Shown piece after piece: positions 52,114-60,364 of a stretch of 64,000 bases of DNA (positions within the stretch are counted from its first letter, which is position 1; every line of letters begins with the position of its first letter). Under the pieces are notes generated by a model that was not told where the DNA came from, made no database searches, and saw only the letters and a program-made list of their open reading frames with translations. The stretch spans positions 4,281,480 to 4,345,479 of the forward strand of contig NZ_WPAG02000002.1 in assembly GCF_013602415.1 (NCBI RefSeq), in the 5' to 3' direction. The translations under genes and the position numbers were made by a program. The stretch comes from Rhodococcus sp. B50 (lineage in GTDB: Bacteria; Actinomycetota; Actinomycetes; Mycobacteriales; Mycobacteriaceae).

Positions 52114-53166
52114 ATGGCCACGAAGCGTTCGCCCGCCGAGGAGCTGGACGTCGACGGCACGCCCGTGCGCCTGTCGAATCCCGACAAGATCTATTTCCCG
52201 CAGCTCGGGGCGGACGGCGGCACGAAGCGGCATCTTGTGGAGTACTACCGGAGGATCACCACCGAGTTCGACGCACCGCTGCTGACGGCTCTGCGCGACC
52301 GGCCGACGCACCTCCAGCGCTTCCCCGACGGTGTCGAGGGGGAGGAGATCTACCAGAAGCGGGCACCGGTCAAGCGCCCCGATCATGTCGCGACCTGCGA
52401 GATCACGTTCCCCTCGGGCCGTACGGCCGATGCGCTGCGGGTGCGTTCGGCCGCCGACGTGGTGTGGGCGGCGAACCTCGGGTGCGTGACCTTCCATCCG
52501 TGGCCGGTGCGCTGCGGCGACACCGACCGCCCCGACGAACTGCGCATCGACCTCGACCCGCAACCGGGAACCGACTTCGGCGACGCCCGGGCGGTGGCAT
52601 TGGAGGTCGTGCGCCCGCTCCTCGACGAACTGGGTCTCACCGGATATCCGAAGACGTCCGGCGGGCGGGGGCTCCACATCTACCTGCGGATCGTGCCCGA
52701 ATGGGACTTCGTCGGAGTCCGCCGCGCCGGGATCGCGCTCATGCGTGAGATCGAGCGTCGCAGCGACGAGCGTGCGACGACGGCGTGGTGGAAGGAGGAA
52801 CGCGGTGAGCGGCTGTTCCTCGATTACAACCAGAACGCCCGCGACAAGACGATCGCCTCGGCGTACTCGGTCCGACGCACTCCGATCGCGACCGTCTCGA
52901 CCCCGTTGACGTGGGACGAACTGGCGGACGCCGAACCCGACGACTTCACGATCGCCACGGTGCCGGACCTGTTGGCGAAGCGGGGTGATCCGATGGCGGA
53001 TCTCGACGCGCACGCCCATTCGCTGGACGTGCTGCTCGAGATGGCGGAACGGGACGCGGCGAACGGTCTCGGCGACCTGCCGTATCCGCCGAATCACCCG
53101 AAGATGCCGGGAGAGCCGAAGCGTGTCCAGCCCTCGCGCGACACCGATCGGGCGAAGGACACGTGA
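52114..53166 (+). CDS. LigD-type primase-polymerase (PrimPol) domain protein
   Basis: 350-residue archaeo-eukaryotic-primase-fold polymerase, like the polymerase domain of LigD or mycobacterial PrimPol-C. The metal-binding DxD is in RIDLDPQPG, the nucleotide His in SGGRGLHIYLR, and the C-terminal DYNQNARDKTIASAYSVR motif is intact. It starts 1 bp after ligC and is surely cotranscribed. No Ku gene is in the window. Two small hairpins follow the stop (53224-53238 and 53246-53263). Confidence 0.93.
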   Translation: MATKRSPAEELDVDGTPVRLSNPDKIYFPQLGADGGTKRHLVEYYRRITTEFDAPLLTALRDRPTHLQRFPDGVEGEEIYQKRAPVKRPDHVATCEITFPSGRTADALRVRSAADVVWAANLGCVTFHPWPVRCGDTDRPDELRIDLDPQPGTDFGDARAVALEVVRPLLDELGLTGYPKTSGGRGLHIYLRIVPEWDFVGVRRAGIALMREIERRSDERATTAWWKEERGERLFLDYNQNARDKTIASAYSVRRTPIATVSTPLTWDELADAEPDDFTIATVPDLLAKRGDPMADLDAHAHSLDVLLEMAERDAANGLGDLPYPPNHPKMPGEPKRVQPSRDTDRAKDT

Positions 53167-53223
53167 ACGGCGGGTGGTAGGACGTTCCGAATCGCGTCCC
53201 TGTCGTGACCTCGACTATGAGAC

Positions 53224-53263
53224 CTCCCGAAGCGGGAGTCCATAAACTGTCCGGGAAGACAGT
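53224..53263 (+). terminator. Two consecutive small hairpins after the PrimPol gene
   Basis: CTCCCG-AAG-CGGGAG (53224-53238) and ACTGTC-CGGGAA-GACAGT (53246-53263). The second lies about 28 bp before the next start and could instead be a leader structure. Confidence 0.45.
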
Positions 53264-53290
53264 CCTCTGAGGTTCGGAAAGGTCGATGTC

Positions 53291-53842
53291 GTGATTCGCT
53301 GGTGGGCGTCCGGTCGGGTTCTCGGCGTAGGGGCAACGTTCGCTGCCGCGATCGGCGCCGGATTCCTCGTTCCTCAGACCGCATCCGCGGCCACGACCTG
53401 CACGGCACCGCCGGGCGCCCCCGCCGAGGTCGTGCAGATCGACGGCGACGAAGCATGCGGCGCGTCCACCGACGGCACCGCCGATGCCTGGAGCTACGGC
53501 GAACGCGGGGTGGGATTCGCCGACGCCCGCGGTGCAGCCCAGGTAGGGGCAGCCGGATTCGACGGTGGCGTCGGAGCCGGGGAGAGCACGTCGGGACGTC
53601 TGTTCGCAATCGGTGTGGGGGCACAGGCCCTGGCTCTCGGGGTGCTCGACGGTCCGGGAACGGCAGTCGTCGCCGCGGGCCCGCAGTCCCAGGCCTTCGT
53701 GGGCGACGCCGACGATCCGGTCCTGTGTCAGGGCACAGCGGCGGCAGCGTTCGATCTCGAGGCGGCTCGCGGGTGCGTCGTGCTGGGCGACTTCCGGTAC
53801 GTCACTCCCGGTGCCGAGACACCGCCGTCGACACTGCCCTGA
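53291..53842 (+). CDS. Secreted protein of unknown function
   Basis: 183-residue protein with a classical signal peptide (GVGATFAAAIGAGFLVPQTA, cleavage after ASA). The mature part is Gly/Ala-rich with repeated GVG/AQ-like segments and two widely spaced Cys pairs (TTCTAP, DEACGAS, VLCQGT, ARGCVVL). GTG 53291 follows GGAAAGG. Layout resembles a small actinobacterial exported family without known function. Its neighbours give no functional hint. Confidence 0.8.
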   Translation: MIRWWASGRVLGVGATFAAAIGAGFLVPQTASAATTCTAPPGAPAEVVQIDGDEACGASTDGTADAWSYGERGVGFADARGAAQVGAAGFDGGVGAGESTSGRLFAIGVGAQALALGVLDGPGTAVVAAGPQSQAFVGDADDPVLCQGTAAAAFDLEAARGCVVLGDFRYVTPGAETPPSTLP

Positions 53843-53872
53843 GTTTCCGCGCGTTCCGCCCGGGGCACCGAC

Positions 53873-53911
53873 AAACAGACTGTACGTAAACTCTTCCTTT
53901 ACGTTCTGTTT
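53873..53911. promoter_or_regulatory. Nested dyad upstream of the esterase gene
   Basis: AAACAGA-CTGT-ACGTAAA-7 nt-TTTACGT-TCTGTTT: an inner perfect 7-bp dyad (53884-53904) and an outer 7-bp pair (53873-53879 with 53905-53911) offset by CTGT. It lies 39 bp before the esterase start, a good operator position. Confidence 0.55.
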
Positions 53912-53949
53912 CGTCGTAGCCTGTCGCATATGCCGATGGGGGTACAGCG

Positions 53950-55206
53950 ATGACGACCGGAGCAGTCTTCGAACCTGCCGGGGCGGCAGCGCCGTTCGCG
54001 CCGGTCCACAGTCCGGAGCAGGTCGGCGCCCGACCGGCCGCGGCGCCGACCGAGATGGTCGTCGACCCGCGATTCCTGCGACTGGCCGACGCGTTCTTCT
54101 CGCTGTACAAGCGTCCCCGGGACGGCGGCGGCGCGCTCACCGCCTACCTCCACGGGGAGAAGGTCCTCGACATCTGGTCCGGCTGGTCCGCTCCCGACCG
54201 TCGATGGGGCCGCGACACGATGGCGCTGTCGTTCTCGACGGGCAAGGGTGTGGCGTCGACCGTCGTGCATCGACTCGCCGAGCGTGGAGTGATCGACTAC
54301 TTCGCGCCGGTCGCGCAGTACTGGCCCGAGTTCGCCGCGAACGGCAAGGAGGACATCACCGTCGCGGACGTCCTCACCCACCGATCGGGTCTTCATCGGG
54401 TGCGAGGCCTGGTTCCGGGAACCCGTGGGATCCTCGAGTACGACGCGACCGTCGCGGCGCTCGAAGCGGCAGCACCGGACCGTCGGCGCAACGGTGGTTC
54501 GGGCTACCATGCCGTCACATACGGGTGGCTCGTCGCCGAGCTCGTGCAGCGGGTCACCGGTCTACCCTTCGTGGAGGTCGTGGAACGGGAGATCGCCCGG
54601 CCCCTGGGCGATCCCGACTTCTGGTACCGCGTTCCGCACGACGAACGGGGCCGGATCGCGAAGTTGTTCCCGCGGCTTGCCCCGGCGGGTCTGCACTGGG
54701 GTGCGAGCGCTGCAGTGCTGTCGCGACTCGGGCCGACCCGAGGTCTCGCCGAGGCCGCGATGCCGGACGGTTTCGACAGGCTCGTCGGGGATCCTGCCGT
54801 GCACGACGCAGTGATGCCGGGATGGAACGGTGTGTTCACGGCGCGTTCTCTCGCGCGCATGTACGGCGCGATCGCCGCCGGCGGGACGATCGACGGAGTG
54901 AAGTTCCTCGAGGGCGCCACGATCGACGAGATGTCCCGGGTGCGGGTACGCAGCCGGGACTACGTGCTGGGTGTGCCGATGGCGTGGCGGCTCGGCTACC
55001 ACCAGCCCATCTTCGCCGGCATCCAGCGCCCTCGCGGTGCGCTCGGGCACTACGGTGTGGGTGGTTCGGGGGCCTACGCCGACCTCGACACCGGTCTGTC
55101 GCTCGCCTTCGTCACCAACCGGCTCGGAGCCGGTGCGATCCCGCTCGGGGATCTGCGCCTCGCGCGTCTCGGTGAACTCGCCCGGTCGCTCGCTCGTCGT
55201 GCGTGA
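53950..55206 (+). CDS. Beta-lactamase-fold serine hydrolase / esterase
   Basis: 418-residue class-C-beta-lactamase-like esterase (EstB family). The nucleophile Ser and base Lys are in SFSTGKGVAST (S-x-x-K), the Tyr motif in GYHAVTYGWL, and the third box around GHYGVGGSGAYAD. No signal peptide is seen, so it is probably cytosolic and more likely an ester or lactone hydrolase than a beta-lactamase. A nested dyad precedes it, implying a dedicated regulator. Confidence 0.88.
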   Translation: MTTGAVFEPAGAAAPFAPVHSPEQVGARPAAAPTEMVVDPRFLRLADAFFSLYKRPRDGGGALTAYLHGEKVLDIWSGWSAPDRRWGRDTMALSFSTGKGVASTVVHRLAERGVIDYFAPVAQYWPEFAANGKEDITVADVLTHRSGLHRVRGLVPGTRGILEYDATVAALEAAAPDRRRNGGSGYHAVTYGWLVAELVQRVTGLPFVEVVEREIARPLGDPDFWYRVPHDERGRIAKLFPRLAPAGLHWGASAAVLSRLGPTRGLAEAAMPDGFDRLVGDPAVHDAVMPGWNGVFTARSLARMYGAIAAGGTIDGVKFLEGATIDEMSRVRVRSRDYVLGVPMAWRLGYHQPIFAGIQRPRGALGHYGVGGSGAYADLDTGLSLAFVTNRLGAGAIPLGDLRLARLGELARSLARRA

Positions 55207-55298
55207 ATCTTTCGTCCATTTTTGCTGTTTCGGAGACGAGGGCCGCTCGGTGGCGGGACGATCCGAATCGGAGCATCGCCGATTCGAGGAGTTCAACC

Positions 55299-55523
55299 AT
55301 GAGCCATGTCTATCGAGTGATCGAGGTCGTCGGCTCGTCGACCACCGGGGTCGACGACGCGATCGCGAAGGCGGTTGCGCGGGCCGCGGAGACCACGCGG
55401 CATCTCGAGTGGTTCGAAACGGTCAACATCCGCGGGCACATCGACGACGGACTGGTGGCTCATACGCAGGTCACCCTCAAGATCGGGTTCCGCATCGAGT
55501 CGAGCACGGAGACCGACATCTGA
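55299..55523 (+). CDS. Dodecin (flavin-storage protein)
   Basis: 74-residue dodecin. Family positions are visible: VIEVVGSSTTGVDDAIAKAV, the flavin-stacking Trp in HLEWFETVNIRG and the flavin-contact Gln in HTQVTLKIGF. Twelve copies form a hollow shell that stores flavin or CoA-bound forms. AGGAG precedes ATG 55299. It lies 125 bp before the second FprB-like flavoprotein gene. Confidence 0.93.
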   Translation: MSHVYRVIEVVGSSTTGVDDAIAKAVARAAETTRHLEWFETVNIRGHIDDGLVAHTQVTLKIGFRIESSTETDI

Positions 55524-55648
55524 GCGCTACGAAAAGTCGAAAACGCGATGGTACTATTCGGAGAATGCGGTTCTCGACCGGTGGTGGAACCTGTACTAGT
55601 CTGAGGCCCGTTCGTCGTCCGGAATCGGCATTGTAGGCAGGTAGAACT

Positions 55649-57328
55649 GTGGCTTATGTAATCACTCAGGCGTGTTGCAATGACGTCTCGTGTGTCGAGG
55701 TGTGCCCGGTCAACTGCATCCACCCGACGCCCGACGAAGCCCCGTTCGCGACGACGGAGATGCTCTACATCGATCCGGATACGTGCATCGACTGCGGGGC
55801 GTGTGTGGACGAGTGCCCGGTCGATGCGATCGCGGCGGACAACGAGCTCACCCCGGCGCAGGAGCCGTATCTGGAGATCAATGCCGAGTACTACCGCCGT
55901 TATCCGATCGGGCCGGACTGGCCCGAGTTGCGCACGCGCCGCAAGCTGCCCGCCGAGCTGGGCACGCTGCGGGTGGCGATCGTCGGCTCGGGGCCGGCGG
56001 CGTGCTACGCGGCGATGGATCTGGTGACGCATGCGGCGGTGCAGGTCGACATCTTCGATCGGCTGCCCACTCCCTACGGGCTGGTCCGTGCCGGGGTGGC
56101 TCCGGATCATCAGAGCACCAAGGGGGTCGGCGATGTCTTCCGCAGCGCCATCGGCCACAAGAACACCCAGTGCTATTTCAACGTCGAGGTCGGCACCCAC
56201 ATCACTCACGAGGAGTTGCTCGCGCATCATCACGCGGTGATCTACGCCGTCGGCGCCGCGGGTGACCGCACGCTGAACATCCCCGGTGAGGACCTGGCCG
56301 GCTCGCACGCCGCGACCGAGTTCGTGGCCTGGTACAACGGGCACCCGGATTTCGCCGATCGCACCTTCGATCTGTCCGGTGAGCGGGCGGTGATCATCGG
56401 CAACGGCAACGTCGCCCTGGACGTGGCGCGGGCGCTGGTGATGGATCCGGAGGAGCTGGCCCGCACCGACATCGCCGAGCACGCCCTCGAGGCGTTGCGG
56501 AAGTCGAACATTCGCGAGGTGGTGGTGGTGGGTCGGCGCGGCCCGGCGCAGGCCGCCTACACCAATCCGGAGCTGCTGGCGCTCGGTTCGCTGGCGGGGG
56601 TGGATGTGGTCGTCGACCCGGCCGAGGTGCAACTCGATCCGGTCAGCCGCGCACTGATCGACGATCCGGAGGTCGAACCGCGGATCGCGTTGAAGGTGCG
56701 GCAGGTCGAGGGCTTCGCGCAGAACACCCCCACCGAGGGCACCAAGCGGATCGTGTTGCGGTTTCTCGCGTCGCCGGTGGAGATCTCCGGGGACGGGGTC
56801 GTCGAGTCGATCACGCTCGAACGCACCGAACTCGTCGAGACGGGCGGCCGGCTCGAGGCCCGTCCGACCGGGCAGACCGAGACCCTCGAGGTGGGGTTGG
56901 TGCTGCGGTCGATCGGGTATCGCGGGACCGCGCCGGCGGGGTTGCCTTTCGACGAGCGGCGCGGGGTGATCCCCAACGAGGGCGGTCGGGTGATCGATCC
57001 CGAGACCGGAGCGCCGGTGCCCGGCGTCTACACCGCGGGGTGGATCAAGCGGGGTCCGAGTGGGGTGATCGGCACCAACAAGCAGTGCTCTGCGGAAACC
57101 GTCGAAAAGATCCTCGACGATTTCGTCGAGGGCCGGTTGCCCGAGCCGGTCGCGGATCGGGAGAAGTTGGCGGCGCTGGTCGCCGAGCGGCGCCCGGAGC
57201 ACATCGACTACCGGGGTTGGTTGCAGATCGACAAGCAGGAGAAGGCCCGCGGGTCGGCCGCGGGACGTTCGCGGCTGAAGTTCGTGTCGATCGAGGAGAT
57301 GCTGGCGGCCTCGCGAATCGAATCGTGA
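55649..57328 (+). CDS. fprB: FprB-type ferredoxin:NADP+ reductase with N-terminal 7Fe ferredoxin
   Basis: 559-residue protein starting at GTG. The dicluster ferredoxin is CCNDVSCVEVCPVNC plus CIDCGACVDECP; the flavoprotein has VGSGPAACYA, GNGNVALDVARAL and GWIKRGPSGVIGTN. It is a full-length paralogue of 30509-32137. Being in a core-genome setting, it is probably the housekeeping copy, while the island copy is specialised. Confidence 0.93.
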   Translation: MAYVITQACCNDVSCVEVCPVNCIHPTPDEAPFATTEMLYIDPDTCIDCGACVDECPVDAIAADNELTPAQEPYLEINAEYYRRYPIGPDWPELRTRRKLPAELGTLRVAIVGSGPAACYAAMDLVTHAAVQVDIFDRLPTPYGLVRAGVAPDHQSTKGVGDVFRSAIGHKNTQCYFNVEVGTHITHEELLAHHHAVIYAVGAAGDRTLNIPGEDLAGSHAATEFVAWYNGHPDFADRTFDLSGERAVIIGNGNVALDVARALVMDPEELARTDIAEHALEALRKSNIREVVVVGRRGPAQAAYTNPELLALGSLAGVDVVVDPAEVQLDPVSRALIDDPEVEPRIALKVRQVEGFAQNTPTEGTKRIVLRFLASPVEISGDGVVESITLERTELVETGGRLEARPTGQTETLEVGLVLRSIGYRGTAPAGLPFDERRGVIPNEGGRVIDPETGAPVPGVYTAGWIKRGPSGVIGTNKQCSAETVEKILDDFVEGRLPEPVADREKLAALVAERRPEHIDYRGWLQIDKQEKARGSAAGRSRLKFVSIEEMLAASRIES

Positions 57329-57437
57329 GTCGCCGGCCGTAGTCGACAACTTTCTGCCTTTCGACGCCTCGCTACGCCCTGCCCGAGGGGTGAAACGAAA
57401 TCGGTCATAATCACCATATGTTTCCGCAGGAAATGAC

Positions 57438-57806
57438 ATGAAGAGTCCGATGAGCGGTCCCGGCTGCTCGCACAGCGGAAAGGATTACGGACGTCCGCGT
57501 TTCGGCGAGGGGCACCTCGTATCGGATTTGTGTCTGTCCTGCGGACGTGCCGAGTGCACCGAGCGCCGTCACCATTCCCTGGCTGCGGCAATCGGCGCGG
57601 GGAAGGCACTCGCCGAAGCGTCGATCAGGGCCGACGACACCCGTGACCAGGTAGTTGTGGTCGGAAACGCGATTGCCAATCTCCTGCTGTATGTCGCTGA
57701 TACGCGCGGCGTCGCGGCGGCTCAGGAGGCTTCCGAGCACGGACAGATCCATTTCCACGGAGACTGGATCGCTGCCGGTCGCCCGTGGGGTCCCGAGGAT
57801 CCGTGA
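57438..57806 (+). CDS. Small protein of unknown function with possible metal site
   Basis: 122-residue protein. The N-terminal half has Cys and His that could bind zinc (GCSHSGKDYG, LCLSCGRAECTERRHH); the second half is helical (AGKALAEAS, VVVVGNAIANLLLYVADT). No family recognised. A run of AT-rich sequence with CATAATCACC precedes it. It is followed by the direct-repeat array before the LLM gene. Confidence 0.6.
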   Translation: MKSPMSGPGCSHSGKDYGRPRFGEGHLVSDLCLSCGRAECTERRHHSLAAAIGAGKALAEASIRADDTRDQVVVVGNAIANLLLYVADTRGVAAAQEASEHGQIHFHGDWIAAGRPWGPEDP

Positions 57807-57880
57807 GCTGTACCTGCTGCCGGTTGTTTCGAACGGTCCCATCAGGACTTCATCCATTCGGTGTCGGGGTAGTTCGACAG

Positions 57881-57938
57881 GATGAAAATCCGGGGTGAAA
57901 TGTCGGAGTGAAAACCTGGTGAAATTTCAGGATGAAAC
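57881..57938. repeat. Five GRNTGAAA direct repeats upstream of the LLM gene
   Basis: TGAAA occurs at 57883, 57896, 57909, 57920 and 57933 (steps 13, 13, 11, 13), each usually preceded by GG or GA. The stretch is AT-richer than its surroundings and ends 61 bp before the LLM start at 57999. It is the main content of the gap 57807-57998. Confidence 0.6.
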
Positions 57939-57998
57939 ACTCGCGATCCACCATCGACAGGCAGGAAGATCCGGGACCGGTCCGGTGTTGAGACGGGC

Positions 57999-58976
57999 AT
58001 GCAGGTCGCGTTGTCGTTGCTGGATCGGTCCCGGACCCGGGACGGGCAGACCGATGCTGCCGCGCTACGGCAGACCGTGCACCGCGCGGAACTCGCCGAG
58101 GCCACCGGTTATCACCGTTTCTGGGTGGCCGAGCACCATGCCGTCCCTGGCATCGCCTCGAGTGTCCCGGCGGTGCTCATAGGCACGATCGCGAACCGGA
58201 CGAGTCGGATCCGGGTGGGGTCCGGTGGGGTGATGTTGCCCAATCATCAGCCGATCGTCGTTGCCGAACAATTCGCGGCGCTCGAGGCGCTGCATCCCGG
58301 CCGGATCGATCTGGGTGTCGGTCGTTCTCTCGGGTTCACCGCACCCGTGCGCGATGCCCTGCGTACCCACCGCGCCGATGCGGACGACTTCGCCGCCGAC
58401 ATCGCCGAATTGCGGGCCTATCTGAACGGTGAATCGGAGGTGACCGTTCGCCCTCGGGTGCCCGAGGCTCCTCCGATCTTCGTGCTCGGGACGCGCGAGG
58501 GCCTGCAGCTCGCGGCTCGCTTGGGACTTCCCGTGGTTGTCGCCGGCCCCCTTCTTCGGCAGGGCTCGGAACCGTTCGATCGCTATCGCGCGGACTTCCG
58601 GCCCGGCGCAACCGGTGCGCAACCGTATGTCGTCGTCGGACTGGACATCCTGATCGCCGACACCGAAGCCGAAGCGGAGGAATTACTGCTTCCGGAGGCC
58701 TGGGCGATGGCCGTCTCGCGCGAGTCGGGCTCGTTCCCACCGTTGTCCCCGGTCGACGAGATCCGCCGGCAGCCGATGACCGAGCGCCGGCGACGCGTCG
58801 TCGCCGAGACCGCGCGTGGCGCACTTGCCGGTACCGAGGATCGGGTGGCCGAGTCTCTGGAGAAGTTGATCGCAGTCACCGGGGCAAACGAGGTGCTCAG
58901 CTCCGCATCCACCTTCGATACCGTTGCCCTGTACGACTCCGACGCGCGGCTGGCCCGGATCTTCGGCGTCGCCTGA
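57999..58976 (+). CDS. LLM-class (luciferase-like) flavin-dependent oxidoreductase
   Basis: 325-residue TIM-barrel flavoprotein of the bacterial luciferase superfamily. Family features include ETGYHRFWVAEHH-like (ATGYHRFWVAEHH) near residue 35, GSGGVMLPNHQPIVVAEQFA and RIDLGVGRSLG. Such enzymes use FMNH2 or F420. No reductase partner is adjacent. No strong ribosome site is visible before ATG 57999. Function is not predictable further. Confidence 0.88.
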   Translation: MQVALSLLDRSRTRDGQTDAAALRQTVHRAELAEATGYHRFWVAEHHAVPGIASSVPAVLIGTIANRTSRIRVGSGGVMLPNHQPIVVAEQFAALEALHPGRIDLGVGRSLGFTAPVRDALRTHRADADDFAADIAELRAYLNGESEVTVRPRVPEAPPIFVLGTREGLQLAARLGLPVVVAGPLLRQGSEPFDRYRADFRPGATGAQPYVVVGLDILIADTEAEAEELLLPEAWAMAVSRESGSFPPLSPVDEIRRQPMTERRRRVVAETARGALAGTEDRVAESLEKLIAVTGANEVLSSASTFDTVALYDSDARLARIFGVA

Positions 58977-59145
58977 CCACCGGACCGAAGTCTCGAGCGT
59001 TCGTGCATTCGCTCTGTGGCCGGACCATGTCCTCGGCACGACGATAGGCTGGTGGTCCCAGAGCGTGGTGTCGCTGCGACGGTGCCGCTGCTCCCGCTGC
59101 TGTCGATGCCCGTACCGAGCGCACCGACTTTCGGAAGGTGTGCTC

Positions 59146-59850
59146 ATGGCCGACCTGAATCCTGACCGTCTGAGCCGCACGATGGCCGAACTCGCCCGTT
59201 CCTTCGACGGCGCAGGTACGGATCTCGACACGACCCTGCAGCGCATCACTGCTGCCGCGGTAGAGCTGATTCCGGGTGCCGACAGCGCCGACGTACTCAT
59301 CATCGCCGACCGTGGAAAGTTCGAATCGTACGCAGCGACCTCACAGTTGCCTCCGCAGATCGATTCGCTGCAAGCTCGGGTCGGAGAAGGACCGTGCGTG
59401 GATGCTGCCATGGACACGGTGTTCACCCGCAGTGACGATCTGGCTGCGGAATCGCGCTGGCCCATGTTCACCGCGGCAGCCGTCGAAGCCGGGGTGCGCA
59501 GCATGGTGTCGTTCCGGCTCTATACCCACAACATGCAGGCGGGGGCGCTGAACCTGTTCTCCTCCGAACCGAATGTCCTCGACGAGGAGTCGATCCACAT
59601 CGGGGAAGTGCTCGCAGCTCACGCTGCGATCGCATTCGTCTCGGCCAACCGGCAGCTTCAATTGCATTCGGCAATCGCGTCCCGCGACCTGATCGGCCAG
59701 GCCAAGGGCATGCTCATGGAGCGCTTCGCCGTCGATGCCGATTGCGCGTTCGCGATGATGGTCACCCTCTCGCAGGAGTCCAATGTGCCGGTGACGGCCA
59801 TTGCCGGTCGCATCGTAGAGCTCGGGCCACAGCACGACCGACCTTCATAG
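59146..59850 (+). CDS. GAF-ANTAR RNA-binding antitermination regulator
   Basis: 234-residue protein. A GAF sensor spans about 20-165 (SADVLIIADRGKFESYA, GEGPCVDAAMDT, SMVSFRLYT) and a C-terminal ANTAR helical domain about 175-230 (SRDLIGQAKGMLMERFAVDA). ANTAR domains bind paired RNA hairpins to prevent termination. GGAAGG precedes ATG 59146. No target hairpin pair is obvious nearby. It is convergent with the thioesterase gene, with a 23-bp gap. Confidence 0.9.
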   Translation: MADLNPDRLSRTMAELARSFDGAGTDLDTTLQRITAAAVELIPGADSADVLIIADRGKFESYAATSQLPPQIDSLQARVGEGPCVDAAMDTVFTRSDDLAAESRWPMFTAAAVEAGVRSMVSFRLYTHNMQAGALNLFSSEPNVLDEESIHIGEVLAAHAAIAFVSANRQLQLHSAIASRDLIGQAKGMLMERFAVDADCAFAMMVTLSQESNVPVTAIAGRIVELGPQHDRPS

Positions 59851-59873
59851 ATATGTGAAGTGCACGCTGCGGA

Positions 59874-60311
59874 CTACCGATTCGAGTCGATCACGCGTGC
59901 ACTTCCTTGCGCTGCCGCACACAGCTTCTCGGTGGCGTCGTCGGTGACGGCGTAGATCTTGCACCGGCACAACGCCTGCCTCCTGCCGGCGCTGACCACG
60001 GCGGCGACCGCTCTCAGGAGCGCACCGCTCGCGGGTCGCAGATAGTCGAGGGTCATGCCCGTCGTCACGATCGAGGAGCCGAGGGCCGTGCCGGCGGCGA
60101 AAGTGAGTGCGTTGTCCGCTGCGTAGGCCAGAACGCCGCCGTGTGCGAAACCGAATTGCTGGAGCAGTTCCGGCCTGAGGGGTATCTCCAGCACCGCTCG
60201 TCCTGATTCGTACTCGACCAGGCGGGCCCCGATCAGGACGCTGAACGGTTGGGACGCCAGAACTTTCCGGGCATCGGCGAGGGTGGGTATTCCGGCGGCC
60301 TCCTCGGACAT
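59874..60311 (-). CDS. PaaI-type hotdog thioesterase
   Basis: 145-residue hotdog-fold acyl-CoA thioesterase. The helix-start motif FGFAHGGVLAYAADNALTFA and TTGMTLDYLRPA are typical of the PaaI/YbaW group. A TTG start at 60320 is also possible; ATG 60311 has GAGGTAGG about 10 nt upstream. It follows the WS/DGAT gene by 53 bp on the same strand, probably one transcript. Confidence 0.88.
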   Translation of the reverse strand: MSEEAAGIPTLADARKVLASQPFSVLIGARLVEYESGRAVLEIPLRPELLQQFGFAHGGVLAYAADNALTFAAGTALGSSIVTTGMTLDYLRPASGALLRAVAAVVSAGRRQALCRCKIYAVTDDATEKLCAAAQGSARVIDSNR

Positions 60312-60364
60312 GATCAGCAACCTACCTCGTTCCTCGTCGCCGAACGGTGAACTGCGGCGACGAA

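Noticed and set aside
57881..57938. Reading the TGAAA array as a CRISPR or as a plasmid-type origin
   Set aside because: Units are only 8-13 nt with no spacers of CRISPR length, and no replication gene or DnaA-type boxes accompany it.
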